Source: Kondoa malvinella
Taxonomy: Eukaryota > Basidiomycota > Agaricostilbomycetes > Agaricostilbales > Kondoaceae
Direction of reading: 5' to 3'
NCBI GenBank assembly: GCA_039545315.1
Contig: BCIM01000010.1
Coordinates: 384,441 to 448,440, forward strand
Length of the DNA: 64,000 nucleotides
The notes under the pieces: model-generated
Told to the model about the DNA's origin: nothing
Databases searched by the model: none
Seen by the model: only the letters and a program-made list of their open reading frames with translations
Shown: positions 1 through 12,230 of the stretch, piece by piece
Numbering within the stretch: the first letter of the stretch is position 1
Layout of the letters: every line of letters begins with the position of its first letter
Made by a program: the position numbers and the translations under genes

Positions 1-2337
1 CACCATCTCCGGCGTTCCTCGCGATGTCGATCCGTCCACCTTCATGAAATATGTGCATCCCGACGATTTAGAAATGGCAAAGGAAGTGTGGTCGGCTGCT
101 CATGTAACCACTGTCACGCCATGCGAATTCAGGTGGAAAGTTCCGCCAGGTCAACCCGAACGCTGGTCAGTAGCAATTTCCAAGCCAGCCCTCGATGATG
201 CGGGCAACATCATGTGGGTAAGTCTGCAATTACCTCGCTGTCAACTTCAGCCTGCTGACGCCAAACGTCGATACAGATCGCGGGCTGTATGTAAGTTTGC
301 CAACTCTTTTTTAGCCAATACCAATGACTCATGTCTATGCTCGTGCCTTGCAGACTAGACATCAGCCAACGCAAACAAGTAGAGAGTCTACAAGAGAAGC
401 GAGTACTAGAAGCGGAAGAACACAAGCGAGCACAAGATGCCTTTATTGATATGACAAGTCACGAGGTCTGCAATTTTCCCACTAGCTCACCAATCGCTCA
501 CTGTGTTTTATGTCTAGCTGCGGAATCCCTTGGGCGCTATATATCTCGCTGCGGATCACGCTGCCGAATTGCTAGAACTTTTGCAACAGAACTCGCCAAG
601 TGGCATGCAGAAGGACCTTTTAGAATGCTCGAGTGACCTCAAAGTTATCGCACACTGCACGCAACACATGCGCTCACTCATCGAGTGCGCTAATTTTCCG
701 CTCTTGGGCACGGCTCAAATACTGATCTGTCTTGTCTTCCAGCGATCAATTGACGTTGTCCAAGGTAAGAGTGATATTAAGCGTGCAGCGGAGAGCCGCT
801 CATGTCTCTTTGCTTCTGTAGCTCGACAATAACTTCCTTGTCATTACGGAAATTCCTGCCAAGCCGCTTGAAACCTTCCAGGACGCCCTTTCTCTGTTTG
901 GCGGAGAGATGCGCAGCAAAGGTATGATTGACACTCCGAAATGATGAACGCGAGCTGAGGCCAACTCAGACATTGAATGCACCATCGATATCGGTGGTGG
1001 ATTTGCCAGGCATGGCATCAGCTACATACGCACCGAGTACGTCTTTAGGAGCTCCAATGTCATCATCTGACGATGTTTTAGTCCTTCGCGCCTGACCCAA
1101 ATACTCATAAATCTCCTTACCAACGCTATCAAAGTGAGCCTCGACCTTATACAGCCGTACCACTGCTTACAATGTACAAGTTCACTGCGAAAAGCGACAC
1201 AAGGCGAATCAAAGTCTCTGTTGATGCCAACATGCAAAGACCCGCGCTCAAAGGCTTCATTGCCCCGCTACTCGCAGCGTCAAACAGCTCGAAACCAAGA
1301 CATCCCTCGCGATCGTCTTCTGCCTCAGCAGACGCAGAAGAGATTTTCCTCTATGTCGAAGTCAACGATACTGGTCCCGGTCTGACAGAGAACGAAATCC
1401 AGCTCTTGTTCAAGCGTTTCAGTCAAGCCAACTCAAAGACGCACATTTCCTACGGCGGGAGTGGATTAGGTAAGCCTAACAACGCTTGACGGTTCCCCTC
1501 AATAACTCATCCCCGCCTAGGGCTTTATATCTGCGCGGTGTTAACAGAAAAGCTTGGCGGCGCAATTAGTGTGCAAAGTGTTGCTGGACAAGGCAGCACT
1601 TTTGCTTTCTTTGTTCGGACGACCAAGTGTGCACAATCGCCCTCACCTGGTTTGGCACAGCTCGATATAACTCAAATCCAGCCGATCGAAAACGAGAAAG
1701 GTGCGAAAAGACAGATGGCAGTGCTGGTGACGGAAGACAATATCGTCAACCAGAAACTGCTAGTCAAGCAGCTGACGCGCAAAGACTACGTGGTTTATAC
1801 TGCAAAGTGGGTCATTCGAGCTTTGGTGGATGATATGCTCAATTCAGCTATAGCAACGGACAAGAAGCGCTCGATTTCCTATCGCAAAGTAGTCTTGCAA
1901 AGGAGGATGGACCAATTATCGGTAAGGCAGAAAAGTCGCCTTTCCGATAAAAGACTCATAGGATATGCTAGACTGCTGCTTGATGGACATTGAGATGCCT
2001 GTCATGGATGGTCTGGCAGCAGTCCGACAGATTCGCAAATACGAAGAGGAAGGCACATATCGATTCCATTTGCCAGTCATTGGTGTCAGTGCAAACGCGA
2101 GGATGGAGCAGCAGCAGGGTATGATCATTGCGGGCAAGTCAGACACCCTCTTTAGACATACGATGCTGATTGCGAGCTTCAGGAATGGACTTGACTGTCT
2201 CGAAGCCTTTCAACATGTCGAAGCTGTTGGGCATCCTTGAAACTCTATATCATGGCAAACCGCTGTCTGCTCAAAGTATACATGTGAGTAAATTGCAATT
2301 CAGCGTGAAGACCGAAGCTAAGCTGTCTTCCGAGTAG
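1..2337 (+). CDS. Hybrid sensor histidine kinase (5' end outside window)
   Basis: Membrane-independent or cytosolic two-component sensor; autophosphorylates a histidine and passes the phosphate to its own receiver, then presumably to an Hpt protein upstream of the HOG-type MAPK pathway (family knowledge). Visible in order: the end of a PAS/PAC domain (to about 390), a HisKA H-box (SHE, completed by LRNPLGAI across the intron at 466-517), an N-box region (RLTQILINLLTNAIKF), G-boxes (DTGPGL, GGSGLG) and a receiver with the aspartate in LMDIEMPVMDG. I read exons 1-217, 277-290, 354-465, 518-684, 743-764, 822-921, 970-1036, 1082-1133, 1181-1469, 1521-1806, 1854-1921, 1972-2133 and 2183-2337. Open frames look broken, but these joins restore every motif. 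The last intron (2134-2182) has a GC donor; the second exon is 14 nt. The start lies left of the window. Confidence 0.9.
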
Positions 2338-3121
2338 ATGACTTCTGGCAAACTTACGTGAAGGAACGCATTGACGTAAACGGGCACGGGTGTATCGGGG
2401 ATCGATTCGTTCAGTTGTCAAACTTGTAGACCAGCTGTAAGGGATGTATGATGTATAAGCCTCCGACAGGGTCAGTAGACCGGTCAGCATGATTATTCTT
2501 TTCTCCTCACAACCGGTCCTTCGCACAGAAGAGACCTGTTTCTTCGAGTGTTCAACAGCAACACCTCACCGGAGCGTCAGCCTAGGACGCCTCCCCCTCT
2601 AGACAGACAGGACAGTCGCGGTAATCCGGACGGACACCTTTGTCAAATCAAGCAAGTCGAAGAAAAAGGCTTCCTCGCTTTTTTGTCTCGCTTTCTGTGT
2701 GGTTCGCTACAGATACTTGTCAAGAAGGCCGTCACAGAGTCTGATCTGTGGCTTGCCTCTCCTTGCCTTGTCTACAGTTTTCTCCAAAGCGCAGAAGTAG
2801 AGCCGGCTCTCTTTGCGATATCATCAAAGGCAGAGGCAACCTCTCGAGTCCTCGCAGGCAGTGGTGCATAACATCAAGACTTGTCTTTGTACACAAGGTC
2901 GGCTACTCTTTGCATTCCTGGATCGCATCACACGGACTCATTAAAGGCGCGCATCAAGTTCTTGTCGCCACAAAGCTTCATCTACCCCTCAAGTCACACT
3001 CTATACACCACATTACAGAAGTCCTAGAACTTTAAGATTGACAGAAACTGTGAGGCGCAATTAGCCAAAAAGTTACAAGGACCAGCAAAGTTTATGCTCT
3101 TTTCTTTCTCTCGTTCCCAGG
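2338..3121. other. Intergenic region and probable eIF4G leader
   Basis: 784 bp between the kinase stop and the eIF4G start, with no convincing gene. A pyrimidine-rich run ending in CAG sits one base before the eIF4G ATG (about 3100-3120), which looks like a 3' splice site, so a 5'-UTR intron is likely. Short upstream ATGs are present, but nothing shows they are translated. Confidence 0.5.
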
Positions 3122-6100
3122 ATGTCCAAAGCAGCACCAATATCATACGCAGCTAAAGCCAAACAGACCGCCACCGCTCAGCAATCAGCTGCAACTTCTC
3201 GTGCTCAGTCGCCAGCAGCTTCTCAACCAGCTACTCCTTCTCAGACACAACAGAATGGCACCACTACAACTGCTGCATCTAGTGGAAAGCATTCAGCGAA
3301 CGGATCTATCTCAGGCATGCCTTCCAAGCCGGTGACGGGTATGTTGATCATTACGTGGGGAGGGAATCTTTCTCACGCAGATATTCAACACACAGCATCT
3401 TACAGCTCAGTGGCCGTGTCAAAGCCTTCAAATGAAGCTCCAGGCCAGCCTGCGCCAGTTAAGGAAGCAGCTGCTGTTCTGAATTCGACACCTGCTTCCG
3501 CAATCAAGTCTCCATCGCCACCTTCTACATCTGCATCAACGGATAGCAAACCGGCTACATCGCAAGTAAATGGCACAAAGTCGACAGAAAGCGCACCAGC
3601 GCCGAGAGCATTACCCAAGATTGACTTCAACTCCTTCTTTCAAGGTGGAGGCGCTTCAGCAAGTAATCCTCCTTCGCCGCCAGCTGCTGCTGCGCCTGCT
3701 GAATCAACACCCTCGAACGATTCTGCTTTTGCGAGAAGATCTTTGTCGACCTATGATCCGACTGTTTCGCCTAGGCCTCCTCAAGCATCCCTGTCGCCCG
3801 CTCCATCTACCGCTTTCCAATCGCTAGCTGGAAGTGCTCGGCCGTTCTCGCCTGCGGGTCCTAGTGGTACTATGTCGCCAGCGCCATATCAGCCACCACC
3901 GCATCAGCAACCTTACGGTCAGCAGTTTTACCCTTCAGCGAGCTATGGCGCTTCAGGCAAATCACCAAACTCGAACACTGGCGGTTTCGTGAACAACTAC
4001 AACAATGCTGGACCGAATTCGAGGCAACAGCAAAGCGGCTTTGCGAACCGAGGCGGAATGAGCGGACCACAGAGGAGCTATCAGATGGGCCCTGCCTCTC
4101 CTCGTTTGCCGAACGGCCAGCTTCCGGGCCAACAGCAATCGCAATCTTTCGCCTACCCTCCTCCAGCTGGTCAAGCAGGTAGCTGGCAGCAGCACCAACA
4201 GCAGCAGCAGCATGGCTATGGAGCACCGTACCCTGGTTACCAGCAATACTATTCACCTAACTTCGTTCCTCAACAGCAAAATGGTGCTAACCTTTCAGCA
4301 TCGTCTGGTCCTCCATCTCTAGCTCGTTCGTCAAGCAGTGGCCTAATACCCACAGCAGGCAGTCAGCATTCAAATTCACCTCAAATGACGCCTGCAAGTC
4401 TCATGTCTTCTACAACCTCGTCTGTCTCAGGCTGGCAACCACCTTCAGCAGCGTCTACCAATCCTTCTACACCCGCTCCTTCCACTCCTTCGATGTCAAA
4501 CAATTCGCTACCTGCTTCAACACCCTCTTCTGCTTTCAGACCTGGCGCAGCAAGCTTCAATCCAGCTGCACACTCGTTCTCACCTTCGCCTGGCATCTTC
4601 ACACCAGCAAAGAAGAGTGCTGCCATTTTGATTCGCAAACCTCCTTCCACGCCAAGCAAAGAGAAACCCTCTGCACCATCAACGCCTAGCTCGGCTCCTG
4701 TGGTCGACAAGGCGCAGGAAGAAGCAGATGCAAAGAAAGCGAAAGATGCGCAGGAAGCGAATGAGAAAGCCAAAACTGAAGCTGCCGTAGCCTCGAAAGC
4801 AAAAGCTGAGCAGGAAGCTGCTGAGAAGGAAGCCGCGGACAAGGCTGCCAGAGAAGCGAAAGCTAAAGAAGAGGCTGATGCGAAAGCCAAGAAGGAAGCT
4901 GATGAAAAGGCAGAGTCTGAGCGTGTTGCGCAGCAGAAAGCTGAAGCGGAGCAAGAGGAAAAGAAGCAGAAAGAGGCTGCCGAGAAGGAGCAAGCTGAAA
5001 TGGATGCCAAAGCGAAAGCTGCGGAAGAACAAGCTCAGCTTGCTGCTGCCGAAGCTGCCAGCAAAAAGGTCGAAGAGGAACAGAAAGCCTCCGAAGCTGC
5101 TGTTGCTGAAGCCAAGGAAAAGGAGCAGAAGCAGAATGAAGAGGCTGCCAAGAGCGTAGCTCAAGACTCGGCTGCAACAGATTGTGAGTGCTACCAAGAT
5201 GACCGAGTCTGAGAGCTGATAAGTAGATATGTCAGCCGAATCCAAACCTGCTACTCGATCAACTTCACCTGCCCCAGTCGAATCCTCTCAATCTGCGGAA
5301 GACACCTCCGAAAAGAAGCGTACAGCTCCACAACCTCTAGACCTAGAAAAGACATCTGGCCATACTCGCCAGCCTTCAACAGACCCTCGTCCTGTGAGCA
5401 ACGCTGCACTACGGAGCGCTAAGTCTATCGCAGACCTCAAATCCATCGACTACCCTGAATCCATCGCTTCCCCAGTCGCCAACTTGAACGCCAATGCTGA
5501 ACCGGGCAAATTCCGCTACGACCGAGACTTCTTGATGCAGTTCATGAGCATTTGCAGGGAAAGGCCAGAACAGCTACCTTCGCTTGAAGCTATTGGCATG
5601 TCCGACTCGGACGGATCTGTATATACTCCTGCAAATGGCTCTGCGCCTGGAACGCCTCGATTGCCGCCGTACGGTCAAGGTAACAGAAGAGCAACGTCGC
5701 AGACCGGATCTGCTCGTGGCTCGCAACCTCCTCGCATTGGTGCGAACTTCCCTGCCATGGGCCAGTTCGGTGCTCCGGCAGCTCAGCTGTCAAGTCAAGA
5801 GCGCTACCAGCAATCTCTCATGAATCCGGCGGCATCTTCTGGCTTCGGTGGACGACCTGGTGGCATGATGCGACAGCCCAGTGCTGGCCCAATGAAAGCA
5901 ATGGGCGGTATGACTGGAATGAATCGGAACGACCGACGCAGCAACAAAGGCAATCAAAGACGGCCTGATCACTCTCGTCAAACTTCGCAAATGGTCCTCA
6001 GCGGCGAATATGTCGAGCCTCTGCAGACTACCGATAACGCATGGACACCGAATGTCGGCGCCGCTGCTGGAAGGCAACAAGACACCAACGCTCCGGAATA

Positions 6101-8075
6101 CGTGCAGCGTAAGGTCAAGGCTCTACTCAACAAGCTCACCATGGAGAAGTTCGATAGCATATCGAACCAGATTCTGGAGTGGGCAAACAAGTCTGAGCAG
6201 GAGACAGACGGTTTCACCCTGCGGCAAGTCATTGCCCTCATCTTCGAGAAGGCGACCGATGAAGCCCAATGGAGTGAAATGTATGCACGTCTGTGCAGAA
6301 AGGTGAGTCTGGTTCCTCTAGGTGTGATTGTCTACTGATACATCGCGACATCTTAGATCCAAGAAGTTCTCAGCCCTAATGTCAAGGATGCGAGCCTTGG
6401 CGACAGTGTCTCCGGTGGATCTCTCTTCCGAAAGTACCTATTAAATCGATGTCAGGAAGACTATGAGAAAGGCTGGACCGAGAAACAGCAAGCGTCCGTT
6501 GCCGCAGCTGCTAAGGCAGACGACGACAAGGCAAAGCAAGCAGCGAATGAGAAAGCTAAGGCAGACGAAGCTGAAGCTGGCGCTGACAAGGCTCAGAGTC
6601 AAGAAGCCGAAATGATGAGCGACGAATACTACATTGCTCAAAAGGCCAAGCGGAGAGGTCTCGGTCTTGTTCGATTCATCGGTGAATTGTACAAGCTCAA
6701 CATGTTGACGGCAAGAATTATGCGAGAGTGTGTGGTCAAGCTGCTTTCGTACGTCCAAGTCTCTCTCTGTTTCTTTCTTCACTAATGCTTCATGTTTAGC
6801 AATGTCACTGACCCCGAGGAGGAAGACATGGAAGCACTTGTCCGTCTGCTCACCACCGTCGGCAAGCAATTGGAAGACGATAACCCAAGCAAGTCTGAAG
6901 AAGGTCTAAAGAAGTCAAGAGGCCTGATGAGCGTCTACTTCGAGCGATTGCAAGCTGTCCGCAATAACGACGCTATCCCCTCGCGTATTCAGTTCATGGT
7001 CCAGGATCTTATGGATATGCGGAGAGCAGGCTGGAAAGGCAAGCCAGGTGTCGGCGGACCCAAGACGATTGCCGAAATCCACAAGGATGTTTGTCTTGCT
7101 CTTTGTTGTCCTGCTTAACATTAGCTCATACAACTTAAACAGGCCAAGCAAGCCGAGATGGAAGCATCAAGGCGGACAGCCAGCTCAGGCGGGCGATTAC
7201 CTACTCTCAATCAACAACTTGGTGGCCGCCAAACCTCCAGGCGCGGAGCTCCCAGAGATGTTGGACCAGATGGCTGGCAAGCTGTGGGCACCCAACCAGC
7301 ACCACCAGCACGACCTCGTCAAGCTGGTGATCTTACCGCTTTCGGCAAAGTCAGAGGCTCTGGGTCTGGTACTGAGCGTGTTTTGGGATCTGGCAACAGC
7401 GTGTTCAGCCGGAAGAACCAGCCTCGGCCAGATGCTCCTGCTGAAGCTCCTCGGCAACAGAACGCTTTCGCTGCACTTGCTGGAGACTCTGGAGAGCAAG
7501 TCGACACATCCGAACGACCCAAGATCCAGCTTTTGGCGCGTACCAAACCTCTCGAAGGCGAAGAAGAGGCAGTTTCGGGCGCGCAAGAAGGCGAAGAGGA
7601 ACAAGCCGACGAAGAAGAAGGCGACGAGGACGAGCCGCAGATGGACGAAGAAACCATCAAGCGATCGATCAAGAACTCTGTCGCCGAATACTTCGCTGTC
7701 AAGAATCTACAAGAAGGTATCGAGACGTTCAAGGGTCTACCAGTCGATGCTCGTCACCGTCTTGCGGAAGCCATTGGAACAGCTGCTCTGGATAAGAAGG
7801 AACCCGATGTCAAGCTTGTCGCTCTTCTCTACACTGCCGTTCACGAACAGGAAGTCATGTCTACCGAAAACTTCATAGAGGCCATGAAGCCGCTTGTGGA
7901 AACCATCGACGATCTATCGACCGATGTACCAAAGGCCTACACCTACATTGGCATGCTCCTTCGAGGCGCAAAATTGTCCGAGGAACAGGTCAAGACATTG
8001 TCGGAGTCGATGGAGGCTGAAGAGCTGGAGGAAGCGCAAGAGCGTCTCATTGGAGCATTCACAAGTTCTGACTAG
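3122..8075 (+). CDS. eIF4G: Translation initiation factor eIF4G
   Basis: Scaffold of the cap-binding complex eIF4F in the cytoplasm, joining eIF4E, eIF4A and PABP. About 1,564 residues in six exons: 3122-3338, 3396-5183, 5227-6302, 6357-6748, 6800-7088, 7143-8075. The N-terminal third is low-complexity Ser/Pro/Ala/Gln, followed by a long Ala/Lys/Glu run (about 4711-5160) that should form a charged helix. Next comes an eIF4E-binding motif YDRDFLM (about 5517-5537, Y-x4-L-phi). A MIF4G domain follows, starting near VQRKVKALLNKLT (about 6100) and running to about 7090, then a Gly/Arg-containing linker. A C-terminal MA3 domain begins near EETIKRSIKN (about 7645). This is the yeast Tif4631 layout plus an MA3 domain. 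The first ATG of the frame is used, and an acceptor-like CAG precedes it. Confidence 0.95.
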
Positions 8076-8252
8076 AGTGAGTTTTCCCCTTGGTCTCTGT
8101 GCACGAATTGTATGCTGACCATTGGCTAGGCGTAATCACAATGTATCATAGACCAAACTCATAGTAGTAGTCATAGACAAGTCTCTCGCCTGTATATTTT
8201 ATTAGGCCAGCTTGGCACTGTTTCAGGAATAATGCATTGCATACTATGACTT

Positions 8253-9719
8253 TTACGTAGCCTTCTGTGCTCTCGCTTTCTTCTTGAGAGCCTTACCTCT
8301 GATGGCGACATGCAGATCTTGAAATTGATCAGCTAATGAACTTCATATCAGCTGGGTGGTAGCTCACTCTTGTTGTACCAGAACCACATCTGCCAAGTCC
8401 CAACTCGGTCGACAAAGTATTGAACAATGGCATGGCCGAGATAGGGAGTAGACATGTAAGGCATGCTTCCTGCTGCGCCTACTTGACAACCAATGTGCGA
8501 AAGAACAGACTTGACATAGGCTTTTGGCATGGGGATGAAGAGGGACGGTTTTCGAATCTTGGAGAGGTTGGAGACCTGTGATGGCAATTCAGCACACTGT
8601 TGCGAGAGGGTAGAAAGGAGAACAAACGACAAAGTAAGTGTTGATGAGCGACACTGTGATTCCTTCATCCCTTAATTCGGAACCAAGAGCTTGAGAAAAA
8701 GTCGCAACGAAGGACTTGCTACCAGAATAGACGGATAGTAAAGGCGAAGGTAGCCAAGCAGAGAAGGAGCCAATGTTCAATATCAGTCCATTCTTTCTGT
8801 TCCCAAGCGATTCATTCATTAGCCGAAGCCAAAGAATGAGGTATATGCGAACCGTTGTGTCATCCCAGGGACTACCAAACGAGTCATGTTGACTAATGAA
8901 TCAATGTTGATTTTCAGGATGGCGTCGCATTCGACCTTAGGCGTTTGTGCAAAATACTCAGGATAGTCGTGCGATTTGCCAACGTTGTTCACTGTACGCC
9001 TTGTGAGTGTTGTGTAAGATGAATGCGAAGGGTAAGCAACCTGTCACCATACAAGCTGATTAATGCACTGGAGCGCAAAAGGACAAGCATTACTGACCTA
9101 GTACACCAATCTTCATCGGAGAAAGCTTTTGCGACAGCTTGTCCCAGTCTTCGGAAGTAGCATTCAAGAAGTCGAAAGCATGTGACTGTGTCTCAACCTT
9201 GTATTTGCCCTCTGATTTTGATCAGCGCGCGCAAACTGTGGTAAAGCAATACACACCAATCTCTTTGGCAGCCAATTCGAGTTTCTGGGCATCCCTTGAC
9301 ACGAGCAAGACTTTGAAACCAGCTTTCGCTAGCTGATCTGCGAATTCGAGCCCTATGCCCGCAGTAGCGCCAGTGACGACTAGTCGTGACTATCAGCCTT
9401 CAGCCGAAGGATACGCGCAGGGAGACTGACCAGCCCAAGCTCCCTTCTTTGCACCAAAGTTTGACAACTTTGCCCACAATCAGCCAACACCTCTCTCTCT
9501 CTTCCATACATTAGAAGGACGAACTGGTATTCCACCAACGAGCCATTCGACGATAAAACGACCAAAGCTGATGCAATAAGTCGCTATTACTGCTACGCCG
9601 ATCAAAGCACATAGAAATAAAGGCAGCGCTTGTTTCCCATCGTCTGCGGATCGTAGTTCAGGACATAGCCGTATAACAGCTAGAATTGGGCCTGCCTGAG
9701 ACGCGGTACTTGAAAGCAT
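8253..9719 (-). CDS. IFA38: Very-long-chain 3-oxoacyl-CoA reductase
   Basis: Second enzyme of the ER fatty-acid elongation cycle; reduces 3-oxoacyl-CoA to 3-hydroxyacyl-CoA with NADPH. A short-chain dehydrogenase with an N-terminal hydrophobic anchor ([20 protein letters not shown]). After splicing the cofactor loop reads [12 protein letters not shown], and the catalytic region reads [11 protein letters not shown] followed by YSGSK (Ser, Tyr and Lys all present). The C-terminus is basic ([15 protein letters not shown]) with a Lys at position -3, suggestive of ER retrieval. At least seven exons. The first splice is placed at a GTATGG donor after RPSN, giving the family-typical [19 protein letters not shown] at 9719; an upstream TTG was not chosen. 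Divergent from the gene at 9760 with only 40 bp between starts. Confidence 0.92.
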
Positions 9720-9759
9720 CAAGGTATTCGTTCATCGTTGCTGTAGTCCAAAAGTTGTA

Positions 9760-10448
9760 ATGGCTCATGAGCGAGAAAACAGGCAAAAGATGTCAAGCTT
9801 GCAAAGGTTGATAGTTGAAATCAAGGCGCCTTCTAAATCATTTGTCGTCTGGTCTTCTCATCGACTCGCTGCTCTGCGGTATTTCCAAGACTTGTCTGCT
9901 AAGTCTGGTGGAAGGATACATGATTCTCTCATGCCGTGGGTGAGCTCCCATCCCTCTGCTCTCTTATGCATGTACTCTTGCTGATAATGCATTGAAAGCA
10001 CCCTGATCGGGCAATCCCAACATCGCATTTCTTCATCTCTGTCGAACCTACACTCGCAGATCAACTTACTGCATCAGACCATCAAGTTCCTTACCCTACC
10101 CACGACGAAGCCGCTCTCACTCGAGGAGATCGATACTTTACTTCCTTGGACGACATGCGACCTACCACTTCAGATCGCTTAATGACTGTTTCCATCAAAC
10201 CATCTTTGACCAAAAACCAGACTCGAGATCCTAAATACGGCACCAACATATCTCCACCAAAGACGTTTACGTCAAGTCAACGTTATGATCTAGCTAGAGG
10301 ATTGGTGCAATTCTTTGGCGGGTTTGCGAAAGAACCGCAGATTTTAACAGAGGAATTAAAGAGGATTGCGTTGAATCCGCCACCTAGGCAATGGAAGGAA
10401 CAAGATAGGTCAAAGAGGGAAAAGGACAGAGCAAGAAAAGTGGTGTGA
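9760..10448 (+). CDS. Unrecognised protein
   Basis: Two exons (9760-9939, 9999-10448) joined by a 59-nt intron with a CTGAT branch-like site; the product is about 209 residues. I do not recognise the family. The N-terminal part (IVEIKAPSKSFVVWSSHRL) is mixed hydrophobic and basic. The middle contains HFFISVEPTL and the C-terminus is strongly basic (KEQDRSKREKDRARKVV). No signal peptide or membrane segment is evident. The frame stays open through a correct intron and codon use resembles its neighbours, so it is probably real. A nuclear or mitochondrial role would be a guess. Confidence 0.6.
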
Positions 10449-10770
10449 AATGCGATGTAGCGAGATGAATGTACTGGTAATCGGTCAGTCTGGACGGGAT
10501 ACATTTCAGTATGCGCGGCTGGACGAAAGGTGAGTCTTCTAGTCGCGAACGTTGCAGGAGTGCTCATGCTGCTGTCATAGCGTGCGAGCGTGTGCAGCAA
10601 CATTCGACCGCACAGTAGCTCTGGTAGATCAAGGCTAGCGAAGCCGTCGCGCGAGTCTAGTATGCGAAGCGACGTCGGCGTATCGGACAGCAGCATTAGA
10701 TAGCCGAATTGCAATGACCGGGCAGTAGGCAGCGAATTGAAATGAGCTCTTCCGCTTTCGACGATATTGC
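10449..10770. other. Intergenic
   Basis: 322 bp with no supported gene. It holds the end of the upstream unknown gene and the leader of the JmjC gene. An ATG at 10742 is out of frame with the JmjC gene and closes after 14 codons, so it could act as a short upstream ORF. Confidence 0.4.
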
Positions 10771-12200
10771 ATGCTTCCCCTCGTAACAAGCTATGCTGAA
10801 TTCCTACCCCATCAATTGGAGAATACACCATGTATCTTCCCTGCCTCGGTGACTGCTCACTGGCCAGCGTTCAGCGACTGGCAAACTTCGACTGGAATCA
10901 ATCTTGCGCTCTTAGCTGCCCGCTATGGCGATCAGGTCGTATCAGTAGTGGACTGCAGTACCTCTGAACGGTCTGAACGGCACTTAAGTGATGTGCTCGC
11001 TCTGTGGGAGAATGTCAAAGGCAAACACCTTTACATCAAAGACTGTATTTCTCCTCCTTTCCTGCTTCTCCAGTCCCAGCCAATCTTCTTCTCTAGGGCA
11101 TCTGCATCTACGTTCTTCTATACCCTTTTATTCCACACCCGATTGTTTCAAGGACGATTGGATGAATGCCTCAAGCACAACGGACGATTTCCGATTCGTT
11201 GTTCGTTTGCTCTTTTCTGTATATCTCTCCTGTTTCATTCGGTTCTAGTATATGGGCAGGGAAGGAACCTACACTGGCTTACACGCAGACGTTTATCGAA
11301 GTTATTCTTGGTCGACGAATCCAGTAGGCAGGAAGAGATGGTACCTCTTCCCGCCAGCCGTGACGCCGTATCTGCATAAAGATGAGAGAAGGACAAACGA
11401 GGTAGTATCTGATGTACGGGATGTCAATGAGAAAGAGTTCCCAAACTTTGCGAAAGCGTGGAAAGAGGTTTTGATCATTGAACAGGAGGAGGGGCAGACG
11501 ATTTTCGTGTATGTCTTTTCTGCCTAAATCATTGAGCGTGCTGACCCTGGGAAAAGACCGTCTGGTTGGTATCATCAGGTAAAGATCTTCCTTCCAAGGC
11601 GTAAGAAAGGACTGAAAGTGTTGCAGGTCATCAATCTCACAGACTGTATCTCCATCAACCACGTTTGTCCCCTCTGCAGCTTTCTACCAATCCACTAACA
11701 AGCTAAAGACAGAATTGGTGCAATTCAACCAACATCGACTCGATGTACACAGCGCTATGCGGGCACGTGCGAGATGTAGAATCAGCATTATCAGACGTAA
11801 AAGAGATGCTGTTACCTGGAGGAGAGGAAGAATGGTGTAAAGTCGTTCAAGATGTGCTGAGGGCCGATTCAGGCTGGGAGTGAGTGCTTTCTCCTTCTGC
11901 TTATTGATCAAGCTGATTGAGAGTAGTTGGATGATCTTTTGGTCTATGATACGAACAATGTTGCAGCGATGGAAAGATCCGGACCAGGTCAGTGAAGCAC
12001 AGTTGAATGGTCACAAACTCATGATGGAGTAGGAAAAGGAATGGTACTGCTCTACAGCACTTCGACCACCAGAAGAATATACACGCAAACAACTTACGAC
12101 CATCCTAAACGACTTTACAACCCACACAGTCGAGCTAGAGAACATCAAAGGTCTACGGGAAGTCATAAATAGCGTATATGTTCTATTGCAAGTCTTTTGA
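10771..12200 (+). CDS. JMJD4-like JmjC-domain oxygenase
   Basis: Fe(II)/2-oxoglutarate-dependent hydroxylase of the JmjC superfamily, closest in layout to JMJD4, whose human member hydroxylates the release factor eRF1 (family knowledge; the substrate here is inferred). Visible: an N-terminal FPASVTAHWPAF segment, a KDWHL join, YMGREGTYTGLHADVYRSYS carrying the H-x-D metal ligands, GRKRWYLFPP, and SGWYHQVINL with the third ligand. That last His lies in a 22-nt exon (11557-11578). Later exons give NWCNSTNI and a helical C-terminus ending VINSVYVLLQVF. Seven or eight introns, all about 50 nt. The start at 10771 is the first in-frame ATG. The stop is 30 bp from the stop of the convergent BAP31-like gene. 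Confidence 0.85.
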
Positions 12201-12230
12201 CTTCATGATTGTCCATCACCAGACCGCATC

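Noticed and set aside
1800..2240. Apparent frameshifts in the histidine kinase receiver
   Set aside because: Three introns (1807-1853, 1922-1971, 2134-2182) restore TANNGQEAL, DCCLMDIEMPVMDG and the C-terminal Lys-Pro, so the gene is intact.
4381..5245. Long antisense open frames (209 and 188 residues) on the - strand
   Set aside because: They mirror the Ala/Lys/Glu-rich eIF4G coding sequence, whose codon bias leaves the reverse frames open. The products are Ser/Ala/Phe or Leu/Phe runs without features.
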